Position numbers and translations under genes: made by a program. Under the pieces are notes generated by a model. It saw only the letters and a list, made by a program, of their open reading frames with translations, was not told where the DNA came from and ran no database searches. Source: Quillaja saponaria (taxonomy: Eukaryota > Streptophyta > Magnoliopsida > Fabales > Quillajaceae). Taken from it: a stretch of 64,000 bases of DNA. This document shows positions 35,702-47,300 of this stretch, in pieces; position 1 is the first letter of the stretch, and every line of letters starts with the position of its first letter. The DNA lies in contig CM055611.1 in assembly GCA_029379385.1 (NCBI GenBank), positions 4,960,001 to 5,024,000 on the forward strand, in the 5' to 3' direction.

Positions 35702-36373
35702 TTATAAGTCCCAAGATAACCTTGGATAGTCACTTTTCCCTTCATGTCGACGTGTAAAGTAAGGTGAAGTAGCCCATTGTTTGTTTAAGTTATGTGTTGT
35801 CATTAATGCTAGTTTTGCCTTTTCTGAATTGATAAACTCCTCAACACACTTCATAAGCTCTTCTAGATCAATAGGTGTGTGTTTATTAAGACCATATCGG
35901 AAAGGGGATTTTCTCAAACTTGCTCTTAGTATCATAATTATAGTCTGTGGACTTGCATCTTCTACCTCAAGGACCCCATTGTTGAATCATGACATAAATT
36001 CTTTTAAAGATTCGTTTTCCCCTTACTTTATTCCCAATAGATTAGTGGCATCCTTCTTTTGTTTCATATTTGTCATAAAATGCTTTTGGAATGCCGTTAC
36101 AAGCTGATCAAAATTTTTGACAAAATTATAGGGAAGGTGAGCAAACCACAATCTGGCCTTGTCCTTGAGAGCCGTTGCAAATGGCTTGCATATGATTTGA
36201 TCTGGGACTCCATGAAGCAACATGAGTGATTCAAAATCGGTGATAAAGTCATCCAGATCTGTTGATCCATTATATTATTTGGATGTTGGGATTTTTAATC
36301 CAGTCAATACCCGAAAAGAAATCACGTCCTTTATAAAAGGATGGCTTGCTGTACCATTGGAGGTGAAAGGAAG
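35702..36373 (-). pseudogene. Gypsy gag (retrotransposon Gag domain), interrupted
   Basis: The minus strand reads FATALKDKARLWFAHLPYNF, then VKNFDQLVTAFQKHFM, NMKQKKDATNLLGIK, stop, GENESLKEFM, stop, FNNGVLEVEDASPQT, then ILRASLRKSPFRYGL and ending EELMKCVEEFINSEKA. This is the Gag core domain of plant Gypsy elements (A..W...L....I..W..L...F...F). Two in-frame stops (near 36021 and 35990) and the absence of a zinc knuckle show that it is dead. Confidence 0.8.
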
Positions 36374-36827
36374 GTGTTCTTCTGGCCGAGGTTGTGGATG
36401 ATCATCTTTGCCTAGCTCAATACGCCTATGACCATCATGGGAGGCACTTCGGGCTCAAGCTATTCTACACCTATCTTGGCCCTCGTTTTATGTTATGTTG
36501 GCATCTGTCCTTCCTATATCCCCTTTGTCATGGTTGTCTTGTGGATGATGTTGTGGAGCTACATTTATCTTGGCAGATAAGGCTTGGATGGTTGACATCA
36601 ATGTTTGGAATTGTTGCTAGGTGACTGGTATGTCAGGTGTTTAGAGCAAGAATGGTGCGTCTTGAGTGTTTTGATGTTCTTCCATACTTGATCTTGGCTT
36701 TGTGTAAAAATGTTTGAGATGAGGTTGATATTGAGATCAACAGCTAGTGGTCGGTCGTTTTCCCACAGACGAGGCCAACGTTAGGTCCTATTTGAATAAA
36801 TAGGATTTAATTATTTTCACTCAGGAT

Positions 36828-37191
36828 CAAGGTTTTGAAAGCCGAACCGGCTTGGCCAGTTAGACTATCGCCTAGGTGTTATCCCAGGCCAAAATAGGAC
36901 TAAAATTTGAAATAACAATTGACCTAGATTATCTCGGCCTACCCGATCGTAATTTAAAAAACACAACCAGGTTTTCAAAAAAAAGAAGATAAGTTTGTAA
37001 TAGAATATTTTATTGTCAATTTAATTTTAATTTATTATTTTTTTTGTTTGACGTTAAACTATTACATATACATAAATTATTTATGAACTTATATTAAATA
37101 TATATAAAATAATAATATTTTTAATTATTGCATGACCTGATGCCCGAAGAGCTTTTTCAAGTTAGCTTCCAGATCAGATTTTAAAACATTG
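36828..37191. mobile_element. hAT-type MITE, 364 bp
   Basis: The ends are imperfect inverted repeats: CAAGGTTTTGAAA at 36828 and TTTTAAAACATTG to 37191. The flanks CTCAGGAT (36820-36827) and CTCATGAT (37192-37199) match in 7 of 8 bases, the 8-bp target duplication expected for hAT elements. The interior is non-coding. Confidence 0.65.
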
Positions 37192-37674
37192 CTCATGATC
37201 TCTTGGACATATAACTACACACAATTAGCAATATAATTTAAGAACTAATATGATAATTTTTCAGATTAATATTATGGTTAATATTTATTTTCTCAAAATA
37301 TACCCTTACTGTCAATTTCCTCTTGTGATCTTTTGATGAACTCAAAAGGATAAAATGAAGGTAAGAAAAGGACATATTGTATTTTAAAGATTTTTTTTTT
37401 TCCGAATTTTGTGCGGAAAACACTTCTTTTGATATTTTTTGTTATATTAGAAATGCTTAAACTTAGCACTGAGGTGAAATGATAGGTACTAACTGCTTGA
37501 ACTAAACTCTCGACGGTGTATAATAACTTAAACAAATTGGCTACATGATTTTATTATTATTATTATTATTTAAATTTTTTTCTTCTTAGGGGAGGGAGAA
37601 ATTGTTCTTGTATCACCAGACGATCCCCTCCGTATTTCTCTGGGGTAGGACGTACACCTATTTTCACTTGAAAC

Positions 37675-38228
37675 TTATCCCATTTCAGTCTGCCCCTTCT
37701 TTTCTGCACAAAATCAAACAGCATATAAATGATCATTCATAAATAATAGAATTCCATTATTAGTTTCTTAAGTCATTAATTTGTTGTCTAAGCTATACTT
37801 AGGTGTGTTCTTTGGATTAGCAGAGGTGGTTGGGGTTGCTTGGTTTTTGATATATAATATGGCAGTACTTCTAGTCTTAAGCCAGTGGGATCAATTGACC
37901 CTAACCTTGAAACTTAATTATTCTGTGAATATATATATTAATTTTCGAGACTTGAGTTCTTCTTAATTCGTCGCTGCTTATTTATTGCTATTAATATTCA
38001 GAAGGAAAACTTTGGTAACTGAACATCTTAATTAAACAAATGACAGAGAGACACAATAAAGATAAAGACGATCAAATAATTAGAGGGTGACTTACTAGTT
38101 TGTGGGACTTTGTTGAATTCATGAGCAAAGGGTGTTGCAGTTGCAGATATTGGAGATGATGATGAGAACAATAAAAACATAAATAGTGGAAGTAAGATAA
38201 TTAAATGAAAAAGAGACTTGTTGTCCAT
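37675..38228 (-). pseudogene. Secreted peptide precursor, array member E, frameshifted
   Basis: Exon 1 (38096-38228) is intact: MDNKSLFHLI, LLPLFMFLLF, SPISATATPFAHEFNKVPQT. The donor is GTAAGT and the intron is long (392 bp). With the acceptor TTGTGCAG, exon 2 begins at 37703, but compared with member F it carries one extra G at a GGG run near 37680. It reaches a stop (37675-37677) after only KKGQTEMG, giving 53 residues. In the alternate frame the conserved tail is still legible (KIGVRPTPEKYGGDR, then LVIQEQF), so the damage is recent or the tail is read from another splice form. Two alternative AG sites tested within the exon also lead to stops. I treat it as a pseudogene. Confidence 0.65.
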
Positions 38229-38395
38229 TTATCTCTCTATGTATGAAACTATCTATCTAATTGATAAAAATAATATATACCTTTCTTTTTCTATTTTGAT
38301 ACTACATATATAGTTGCAGTAGTTTTGCCTTTAAGCAAATATGGAAAATTATCTGAAATAAAGGGAAACATGGTGAAGTTGGACTTTGGTACTTC

Positions 38396-38700
38396 ATGGA
38401 GAAAAGTCTATTTCAGCTGAGACTTAGAGCTGAGGAAACCAATATGAAAATTGAGAAGCCCAAAGTAATGGGTCCAAATGAAAAGTTCAAAGTGTCACCC
38501 ATAACTTTATTCTTCTACCATTATTTTTCTTTCTCATACGTGTACAGAATTTGTCAAATTACAAAACCTCCCATGGCAAAGTATTCTCTTGTTCTTCTTC
38601 CATCCAAGTCATTTTTCTCTCTTTCTGTGTTTAGAAGTCCCAAGTCAAAGTCTTCTCTTTGAAATAATCAAAGTTTAGATACGTAAAATATTGAATTATG
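38396..38700. repeat. Upstream block of member E, related to 16640-16920, 23380-23660 and 44640-44830
   Basis: Shared words include AGTAATGGGTCCAAATGAAA, TTTGTCAAATTACAAA and AAGTCAAAGTCTTCTCTTTG. The blocks occur at fixed places relative to peptide loci and carry no conserved protein. Confidence 0.55.
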
Positions 38701-38783
38701 GAAGAAGCGGAAGCAGTGTATAATAAAAAAAAAAACAACTAATGACACAACAATTGTAATGATGAAAAATAATTAAACATAAT

Positions 38784-39600
38784 TGTCACCACCCAAATTC
38801 CGTTTCATGACGGGCACGAGAATTAAGCAAGTTGGGGCTGTCTCGGTTCAAGTTAGCCTTAAATTGACATTAATAATACAAATAATACAAGGGAATCAGT
38901 AATTGACATAAAACAAAGATAAACAGCAATACATATATATATATATACACACTAATGTTACTGTAGAGTAATATATCTTAAAGAATTTAAACAACGGTAC
39001 CAAGCTCCAACGAAAGGCAAGACTGCTAGCAGTTTCGAGATATCTCCAACAACACACAATCGAACCAAGTACTTGCAAAGCTAGAAAAGAATAGTGGAAT
39101 GAGCTTCAACAAGCTCAATGAGTTGGAAAGTACAATGCATAACATAAGAACGAGAGCAAACAAATGCATGATTGAGTTTTGTGCTTTAAAACATGACATG
39201 CATTATTTAACATTATTTTTTCTTCCATAAAACTTTCTCAATTCATAAAAATTATTTTCCAAATGCACGGTTATTTAATCTTTAAAACATGCCAATTTAA
39301 CAAGGTTTACTTTCAATATCATTGTTCACAAAAGTTCCAAGAACATTTTAGAAAGAAAACCCCATTGTGGTGTCACGAGTATTGTTAGTCTGATTTGTCC
39401 TTCATGGCTACCTGTTGAACACCAGCGAGATCAGGCGAGCTAGCATCCTGTTGACCTTCTCCTAAGCACCTGCAAGATGAGGACGGGAGTCGAGTCTAGT
39501 GGGGAACTCCTAGTACCCTCCGATGATTTAAGTCAGTAGTTGTGGTTTTGTAAAGAAAAGGAGAGCTCTTGTGTGTAATAAAGGAAAAAAAATTCAACCT
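38784..39600 (+). repeat. LTR-like repeat starting TGTCACCACCCAAATT
   Basis: TGTCACCACCCAAATTCCG followed by GACGGGCACGAGAATTAAGC is a typical start of long Gypsy (Tat-like) LTRs. AGCACCTGCAAGATGAGGA near 39468 and TCCGATGATTTAAGTCAGTA near 39515 are LTR-type words. No coding region follows. The right limit merges into the next repeat. Confidence 0.5.
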
Positions 39601-40770
39601 CTCATTAATGAGCAATGTCCCTATTATGGAGCCTAATAACTTGGAAAAGGCTACATGAACTGTTCAAAGCCTTAGGTAATTGTTGTAGTCCAGCTCATTT
39701 CTGGAGTAATGTCAACTTTTGGTGTGTTTTGTTGACAATAAACCAGTCATCATGTTTGAATTATGAAGCTGCAAATTGCAGAGAGAAGTTGGGCTGCTGT
39801 AAATCGCAGCAAATGGGTGTAGGATGATGTACAGCTGTAGTGGCAGCAGAGAAGCAAAGTTAGCCAAGCAACTTCTATACACCAAGTTTGAAGAATTTAA
39901 TCTTCAAATTTGGAAACTCCTTTTGGCTGCCACAGCCACCTTCCTGGATTTTGGTAGTCATTGTTGGTGTATGGCAGCTAGGCCATTCAGACCTTTCTCA
40001 CATAAGAAAAGTGGCAGGATTCTACACCTATAAATAGAGGTGCAAGATGCAGAGAAGGATGTAGCAGAGTGAAAGGCGAAGAGAGCCAAGGCTAGGAGAA
40101 ACAAGGCCAGCAAGGCCAAAGCTGCAGAGAGCTAAGAAGAAGAGAGAAAAATGTGAGGGTTTTTTTTTCTTGGGACTCCCCGAGCAGAGAAAGAAAAATA
40201 TTGTTCTCTTGATGCTCTGGGTAGGTGCATGAGCACCGGAAGGCAAGCAAAGAGCTGCCTAATAACAGTGCCATGTGTGCACTGTGGGATTCCAAAGTGA
40301 GAGCGAGTATGTGTGAGAGATACAAAAATAGTGAGGAAATACTCATTCTAGGTCGAGGAAGAGTGTTAATTGTGGGTCACTATTCTTGGTGAAGTCTCTA
40401 TATTGGGTTATTCACTTTGAATGATATTTGTGTCTTTAGTAGTAATTAGGGATGATTTGTGTACTACTAGTAGTAACTAGGGATGATGTGTACCTCTAGT
40501 AGTAATTAGAGAGGATTTGTGTACCTGTTATTATTATTATAGTGGAAGACTTGTCAGAGTTTGTCCCGTGATTTTTTCCTTGACTTTAGAGGGTTTTCCA
40601 CGTAAATCTAGTATTGTTATTCTTCTTGCTTATTACATTTATTCTTATGGCTTGATGGTCAATTGATTTATTCCATTGTGTAATCCCAACAAGATGTGTC
40701 AGAGAACAGTGGTGACTCCTAACAAGTGGAATCAGAGTTCTGCCAATTTCTTAACAAGTGGTATCAGAGC
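39600..40770 (+). mobile_element. Copia-type LTR with primer-binding site, truncated
   Basis: AACAAGTGGTATCAGAGC (40753-40770) is the classic Copia LTR/primer-site junction. A near copy (AACAAGTGGAATCAGAG) lies 31 bp upstream. A TATA box (CCTATAAATAGAGG, about 40028) and GAG-rich leader sequence precede it, as in a long LTR. The interior after 40770 is lost within about 100 bp. The left edge is a guess. Confidence 0.45.
40437..40530. repeat. Three ~35-bp tandem units in the LTR
   Basis: TAGTAGTAATTAGGGATGAT, TAGTAGTAACTAGGGATGAT and TAGTAGTAATTAGAGAGGAT follow one another with TTGTGTAC-type spacers. Confidence 0.75.
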
Positions 40771-42700
40771 TGTGCTGACTTCCTAATAGTAATCTCCTTG
40801 CCATGTGTCATGTCACCATTGGTCGGCATAATTAGGGTATTAACAAGTATCAAACATCAACTCCTAAAGAAGTCCTTGAATGTCAAATTGATCAAACCCA
40901 ATACTTTAGAAACTAATGAAATCTCCAGAGTATAAAAAAAGACCATGAAATATATATGCAAACTAAAGAAAAATGAGTTAGACTAAGACTCAATGAATGA
41001 GTAATTGTCTATCAATGGGAAACAATTAACGGTACTTACATAAATCGGAAAGTATGAAAATTTGAAGTAAAATATATCTTAAATTCATTTGAAATGAATT
41101 TTCGAGAAAAGTTAATTAAAATTGCAGGTAATATGATAGCTAGCATCTTGTTAATCTCCTGTAAAAAGGAACAAATGATGCTCATAATTTCACCTTAATA
41201 TATAATATATGTACATTCCCTCAATGACTACTCATATAAAAAGAGACCTTTAATCACTTCAAGTAGATGAAAGGAGAAAGATACCAATAGAAAGCTCCTA
41301 GTATTATAGTTTTAGATATACATAATGGCTGAATGGGGGGGACTCTAATGGGTAGCAGTACTGCATCATTTCACCTAGGTTTCAAGTGCAAACTATATAA
41401 AATACACTGACTACTTTGTACTAATAGTAAATAAAAAACAAAATAAAACTCATATTGTAACAGTTTCTCTTCAAATTAAATCACTTTATACTTGGGAGGG
41501 CAAGTGTTTTAAGTTACTCAATATGACATAAAACACCCGCCTAAGGAAACAATTTAATTTGTGCATGGTAGATGTTGATATAATCTATCAAAAGGCTCAT
41601 AGGACAGTGAGGATAGAGTATCCATGTAGGTTTAATATATATATCTGTGTGTGTGTTTGTTTGTCAATATCTATTGAAAGTCCCCGCAGCAATATGATCA
41701 ACAAAAATTACTGCAAAAGCATCCTAATTGATAATAATAAAATGGAGCAAACTAAAACTTCACTTTTATGAGGACCTGCCAATTCATTTTAAGTTGTACA
41801 CACCCTTGAAAAGGAAAAAGAAAAAGAAAACAAGAGTGTGAAATGTAGAGGCGGTGATGAACAGAAAGACAAGCTTTTCTATTGCAGCTTGATTAGGGAA
41901 ATACGTGGGCTTCACTTTGTTGTCTGGGATCATGTCCTCACAGTCCCATTCACTCCTCTCTAAATTCTATATTTACAGTACTGATCACTCTTTTTCTCAT
42001 ATATACGCCCATCTGATCATCATCATCAATTCCATGCATATTCAATTTACACATTCAAACCCCAAAATTGATCCTTTTGAGCCTTGACATTTTGATTTTG
42101 AAAATTAAAAAACGAGGAAGGAGAAACGGTGAATAGTTACCTCAAGAGCAAAAAACTTCACCTCAGTCATGTCTCATCATCCTCTTCCTCGAGAATTAAA
42201 AGTTAAATTTTCTTGACAACCAAATACTTTAGAAATTGAGAGATGAGAGGAAGCAGAAAAAGAAAGAGAAAGAATTGGTTCGGGTAAGGAAATAAAAACC
42301 AAATTAAAGACCCAAATTTGATGGCTAGGTTTCTCATAACCTAATTTAATTTTTTATATTTTGTTACCGAAAAATTGGTTCCTAAGATTTAAAATATGTC
42401 AGTAAGTTTTACTCTAATTTTTTTAATGGCATTTGATCTTTAATTGTATGCTTTAAGCCATTGATATAGTGTGATGTTGGTTATTCCTCCATTTCCATTA
42501 AGTTGCATCATGCAGAAAGGCGGAGAAACTCTTTGATATAATTGTTGACTGATCGGCTTCCTTGGACACAATTCTAATATTGTTGGAATATGCATTGCTC
42601 ATCATAGTCTAAAGGAAGGAATCTTCCTTTGAGCAACTACTTCATTGTCCTCTAATACCTCACTTTTGTCTTCCTTAGTCGTAGCTGATAATTTTGTAAG
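40771..42700. other. No gene seen
   Basis: A/T-rich intergenic sequence. The small open frames at 41559-41771 and 41905-42087 lack any recognised domain, good start context or relatives in the window. Confidence 0.45.
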
Positions 42701-42705
42701 GTATC

Positions 42706-43167
42706 CTACAATGCAGTTGCACCACCTTTCAGCTTATATGCCACTAGCTTCACTCGTTTGTCCTTAGTTACGTCCATCATGTTGAAAAAATTCTCTACTT
42801 CATAAACCCAATCAACGAATGCTTCAAATTTGAGATTGCCACTGAAGGTAGGAAGATCAACTTTGATTTTATAGTCTTTAACTCCTCTATTTTGTCCAGG
42901 CAGATGTGCAATAATCACCATATCCTCCATCTTCATCTTCATAATCTTCCTCATAAGCTGGTGGTCATTGTGGATGCTTGCTTCGAGGTTGAACTCAATC
43001 TCCAATATGCACTCGATTGAATTTATGGTTGTCCACAATCTCTTCATCTCCATTTTCCCCGTAAGTTGGTTGTCTCCATGGTTGATTACATTGAGGTTGA
43101 ACTCTATCTCCAACCTGTACTGGATTGAATCTACTATTGTCGACAAACTCCTCATCTTCATCTTCAA
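42706..43167 (-). pseudogene. Gypsy gag N-terminal fragment
   Basis: The minus frame ends KVDLPTFSGNLKFEAFVDWV, then YEVENFFNMMDVTKDKRVKL, then VAYKLKGGATAL. This is the start of the Gag domain of chromovirus-like Gypsy elements (D.P.F.G.....F.DW...VE..F......). The frame stops where GGAAAWW would be expected. The N-terminal part contains two imperfect copies of a ~30-residue segment (SIQYRLEIEFNLNVINHGD and SIECILEIEFNLEASIHND), so the leader has been internally duplicated. No pol follows. Confidence 0.7.
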
Positions 43168-44050
43168 ATCATCATAAGGTTGTAGCCTATGATGTTATGC
43201 AAGACCCAATCAGTTAATTGATGGGTTGGCCACGAGCATAATCTCTGGCACGGTTATTCCCACCATCTTCATGAACTTTAAAATCATCATAAGGTTGTAG
43301 GCTATGATGATTTCCAGGTTCGCACTAGGTTGATGGGTTGATTGTGAGCATCATCAGCATAGTTATTCCCATCATCTTCATGAACCCTGTTGGCATTGAC
43401 TTCCAAGTTAGCTAGCATGTCGTGGATCCCCTAGAGTTTGTGGGTCATTCTTACCCTTGCTCATCCAATGCCAGCCTTTTTGCACCTTTATTGCTGCTCC
43501 TTGCGTCTACATTACCCCCAAAGAGCATGCATCCCATGATCAATGTCAATAATATGGTTGTTGTTGTTGCTGCCGTTGTCGTCGACGTCCTCTATCTCGA
43601 ATTGCTAACGACAATATGAAGGACGGAAGCGAAAACACTATATTCGTTATAAAAACACTATATTCGTTATAAAAAATGCCCTTGCACACTAGAATTAAAT
43701 AATAAAATAGATAAAAGTTTGAAATTTATATATATAATAAGATGAGTTTACAACCAAAAGGAGAGCCTATATTTATATGGGTTCCAAGGCTCCTACTCTT
43801 TCTATCTAAGCAATGTAAAACTTATTATTTATACTAATCCTAAAACATAACTTTTCTTTTTATTTTCTATGTGTGACTAAAGGAAAACAAGAAATAGAAA
43901 AAACATAACTAAACCACTTTCTCTTGGATTTTGCATGAACAATCTTCTCTATAAATTTTTGGGCAATATGCTCCGCATTAATTCTTGAACTCCTACCGGG
44001 AAATAGTTTTTGTATCACATAGTTCATTGCTCAAATGATAGTTAATAATG
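43168..44050. other. Gypsy-derived and spacer sequence; no gene
   Basis: 43170-43400 repeats the words ATCATCATAAGGTTGTAG and GTTATTCCCATCATCTTCATG twice, matching a tandemly duplicated leader of the gag fragment. 43630-43680 has two copies of AAACACTATATTCGTTAT. The rest is A/T-rich. Confidence 0.45.
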
Positions 44051-44063
44051 ACTTCTTCCATCA

Positions 44064-44410
44064 TTAGGGCACAGGATGATCACGTCCCGATTTCATTCTT
44101 GGAGGACGTACATCTATTTTCACTTGAAACTTATTCAATTCCGGCTTACCCTTTTTTCCTAAAAAAAATTAGAAAAATCAAACAGCATAGAAATCATGAT
44201 TCATATATAACTAGTAATTGAATATCTTAAACAAATTTAGTGATAGAGAGACACAAATAGAAAGGGAGACATACCAATTTTTGGGACCTTGTTTAAGTCA
44301 TGAGCAAAGGGCGTCGCCGTTGCAGATATTGCAGATGATGATGAGAATAATAAAAACAGAATCAATGGAAGTAAGATAATTCCAGGAAAAAGAGACTTGT
44401 GTTTGTCCAT
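44064..44410 (-). CDS. Secreted peptide precursor, array member F, divergent tail
   Basis: Exon 1 (44275-44410) encodes MDKHKSLFPG, IILLPLILFLLF, SSAISATAT and PFAHDLNKVPKI. Exon 2 (44064-44158) encodes GKKGKPELNKFQVK followed by IDVRPPRMKSGRDHPVP and TAA, for 76 residues. The start was chosen by homology at MDK; an in-frame ATG nine bases upstream (MRR) is possible. The linker before the conserved block is about seven residues longer than in A-D and has the K-F-Q-V-K segment shared with member E. The ending GRDHPVP replaces GGDRH. The intron is 116 bp, phase 1 (ATTG|GTATGT). Members E and F form a subgroup. An intact frame in such a short, diverged gene suggests that the protein has been kept. 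Confidence 0.65.
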
Positions 44411-44834
44411 TCTCCTCATTATGTCGTTTTTTTTTCTATTTGATTGTACATATTATATATAGTTGCACTAGTTTTGATTTCTCAAAGACTCATTCTGTAA
44501 TGACCAAGCAATTAAGCAAATAGCTTCCAACTGCATCCTTAAGCAACTGTGATTATCGTGAAAAAAAGGGAAACGTGGTGAGTTTTTTTGTATTCACGGA
44601 GAAAAGTCAATTTCAGCAGCAACTTGAGAACAGAAAACTGACATATATGGAAATTGGGAAGCCCTATTAATTAAAAAACCTCTCATGTCAATTGAACTCT
44701 TGTTTTTTCTCCATCCAAGTCATTTAGATCTCTATCTCTCTCTGCTTAGAGTCGCAAGTCAAAGTCTTTTCTTTGAAATAATCAAATTTTAGAGATATAA
44801 AATGTTGAATTATGGAAGAAGATGCTACTTGCAC

Positions 44835-45335
44835 TAAAAGTGATATCTTGTTCTCTTTCCTCCGAGTTATTTAGTTCTCTCTTTCTCTATCTCTCTCTTT
44901 CCTCCGAGTTATTTAGTTCTCTCTTTCACGTACGAGAACATATAATAATATTACTTTCACTTCCAAGCCTGTCAATATTCAAGCTAAATAATAACCAATT
45001 TATATATGAAGTAACATGGTAATCAGCAAATTGTGATTCTTACAAGTGTTTTTTGCGATGGATTGGTATCTCAGCTAATCAAAAGATATTCAATGGAAAG
45101 AAGTAATTCCAGTCAAAAAGTGATCTTACAATATTCTCCTTCCATAGTCAATGAGACCATTTCCTTCCATCTTTAATGAGACCATTTTTAAAGAGATGTA
45201 TCACAAATAATAAAAGACATCCACACAATATAAAAGTAAAAGAGAAGAAAAAGAAATATCAATACATAATAGTTAATGTGGTGTAAAAGAGAAGAAAAAG
45301 ATATATCAATACATTATAGTTAATGTGGTTTGGCA
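44835..45335. repeat. Short tandem duplications upstream of member F
   Basis: TTTCCTCCGAGTTATTTAGT occurs twice near 44860 and 44900. AAAAGAGAAGAAAAAGA followed by TATCAATACAT occurs twice near 45238 and 45285. The sequence is non-coding. Confidence 0.65.
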
Positions 45336-46190
45336 TCCCTTGACTATATTTACGAAAATGAGAAGAGAATTTATATTATTTGAAGAAAGAGTAACGCCAT
45401 GTATATATGAAAAAGTAACACCCTACACATAGTATTCTTAACACTCTCCCTATATCTCTACTAATATTTCATAGATCTCACACTTCTAGAGTCTCACAAA
45501 TATTAGCACTCTCATTTTCATATCTTGCAACTCTTACAAGCTTATATATATTTATACTACATAAAACTTGACTATCAATTAACTTTTTCTCTTTTTTATA
45601 AAATTCTTATTACAATAACAATCACAATATAATTAGATTTACTTGCTCCCATATAAATCTTATTAGAAAATCACATACAATAAACTAAATATATATGAAA
45701 ACTAAGTATTTGGATCAAAATGGCCTTCCACCTACCTAAATTAAAATCACTTTTGAGTGAAAATAACCCCAAAATTTCCTAATTTATAGTGTTGAATTTT
45801 TCTATTCCAAAATTATCTTTTATGTCAATATTTTAAATATTAAAATAAGAAGACCTAATTAGTGAAAAAGAAAATTTAACGATTTTCACTTATTACTTCT
45901 TCCACGTGAACTGGGTTTAATGTGGCATGGTGTTGAGAAAATAGAGAGCGACGTTCCCTCTTGTATAGTTTCTTCTGGAGCTTTTTATGATCCCAAAATA
46001 AAAATTACATCGTTCTGTTTGTCCACATTTTGTGCATAACACAGTTCCTAATATTGAAACAAATTGGCTATACGTGGTGTGTTTTTTTTATAACCATGAC
46101 AAATGAAGGTTTATATATTGATGTTTGTCATTAACAAACAATAATCCAATGGTAAAATAACATTGGAAATCCCCATAAATCATATTTCAG
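45336..46190. other. No gene seen; 3' flank of member G
   Basis: A/T-rich. From about 45940 (TCCCTCTTGTATAGTTTCTTC) the sequence resembles the 3' flanks of members A and B near 17550 and 23960. Confidence 0.45.
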
Positions 46191-46341
46191 GGCTACATTT
46201 GAATCAAATATACAAAATAACATTTATGAAGATCGATCCACTTTGTTATTCTATTCTGTATACGGTCACTAGCTGTGGTATTCAACTTAGAATCTGTATT
46301 TAATAAGAAATACAGATTTTTATTGATGACTTCTTTTATCA

Positions 46342-46636
46342 TTAGCGACGATCGCCCCCGGATGGTACTGGTGGAGGATTTACGTCTATAATCGTATCTA
46401 ACCTTCTCTTCTTTTCTGGAAAAATTCAAACTGTGAAAGTTATTCATTTTATATAAAGAGAAACACAGAAATAGACATAGGACAGAGAAAGAGAGAGCCT
46501 AACCGGTTTGTAGAACACTATTTAATTCATGGGATAGGGGTCTTGCAGTTGCCGATATTGCAAATAATGATGAGAACAATAAAAACAGAAGCAATGGAAG
46601 TAAGATAATATGAAGAAGAAACTTGCTCTTGTCCAT
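46342..46636 (-). CDS. Secreted peptide precursor, array member G
   Basis: Exon 1 (46504-46636) and exon 2 (46342-46415) encode 68 residues. The signal peptide is MDKSKFLLHI, ILLPLLLFLLF, LFAISATA. The linker is RPLSHELNSVLQT. The intron is 88 bp, phase 1, with donor GTTAGG and acceptor TTTTCCAG. Exon 2 reads EKKRRLDT followed by IIDVNPPPVPSGGDRR and TAA. G and H share the -SGGDRR end (Arg for His) and Pro-rich centre, and form a subgroup. All family landmarks are present: signal peptide, KKRR basic site, IDV-x-PP and GGDR. Confidence 0.75.
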
Positions 46637-46639
46637 TTC

Positions 46640-47300
46640 TCTCTCTAATTGATCAAAATATATCTATTTTAATTTTCTATTTGATAGTACATATATATAG
46701 CACTTGCAGTGACTTTGATTTCTGGCGACCCTTTCTGTATGACCAAGAACTTAACCAACTACTGTTCAACTGCTCAAGCAACTAGTCAATACACGTAATC
46801 CAACTTGGAAAAATTCTTCGCACCATTCAAAAATGTTTAGGTTATGTTCAGATTGGTACTGTAGTTTTCTTGATGAGAAAATTAATATACAACAAAAAAT
46901 GGTTTTACTAGTATTTGATGACTACGTTATCAACATTTAATAAGATTTATTGAAATTGTAAACTCAAATCCTTGTAGTAGAGTGGAGCAGTTGTCAAGTG
47001 AGTCACTCGAATGGATGTAGGGAAACTTTGCCTGCTTGTGGTGTAGGACAAGAATGAGGTTAAAACAATATATATATATATATATATATTTGGATAATTT
47101 TGATGTAAGTAGTAGTTTGATTTTATTTTATCATATTCCCTTACGTTCCAAACAGGAAAAGTAATGTTTAACTATATTATTACAATAGCTTTTATATAAA
47201 TAAATAGACGATTTAGTGTCTATACAACTGATTGTTAACGGTCTGTTTTCAAAATCTAGCCCTCGATTTTCTAACTGATTGTAAAGATTTAGTGTCACTG
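46640..47300. repeat. Upstream block of member G, paralogous to 53600-54250
   Basis: The two blocks align from the promoters to the word TGTAAAG(A/G)TTTAGTGTC (47281-47297 and 54235-54251), including the AAATCCTTGTAGT...GTCAAGTGA stretch and TTACGTTC..A.AGGAAAAGTA. They define the right border of the G/H duplication unit. A (TA)n run at 47070-47090 is unique to this copy. Confidence 0.75.
46785..46806 (-). promoter_or_regulatory. Conserved upstream module of member G
   Basis: GTCAATACACGTAATCCAAC on the plus strand, 149 bp upstream of the start. TTGACT is kept; ACGCGT is changed to ACGTGT. Confidence 0.45.

Larger units (their letters stand above)
34200..36773 (-). mobile_element. Non-autonomous Gypsy-type element (gag plus minisatellite, no pol)
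   Basis: Read on the minus strand: TGGCCTCGTCTGTGGGAAAA (about 36753-36772) resembles the TGGCGCCGTCTGTGGGAA primer-binding region of plant Gypsy elements. A gag coding relic follows (36373-35702), then a GAGCTC-rich minisatellite (35545-34990), then a purine run TTTTTAGGGGAG near 34785. After that comes LTR-like sequence with a TATATATAG promoter-like run at about 34570. No protease, reverse transcriptase or integrase is present. The right-hand (5') LTR has not been recognised; it may be truncated or interrupted by the hAT MITE at 36828. Outer borders are approximate. Confidence 0.5.

Noticed and set aside
40028..40346. Two overlapping minus-strand frames rich in Leu/Ser
   Set aside because: They lie inside a plus-oriented Copia LTR and overlap in different frames. 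They look like antisense shadow.
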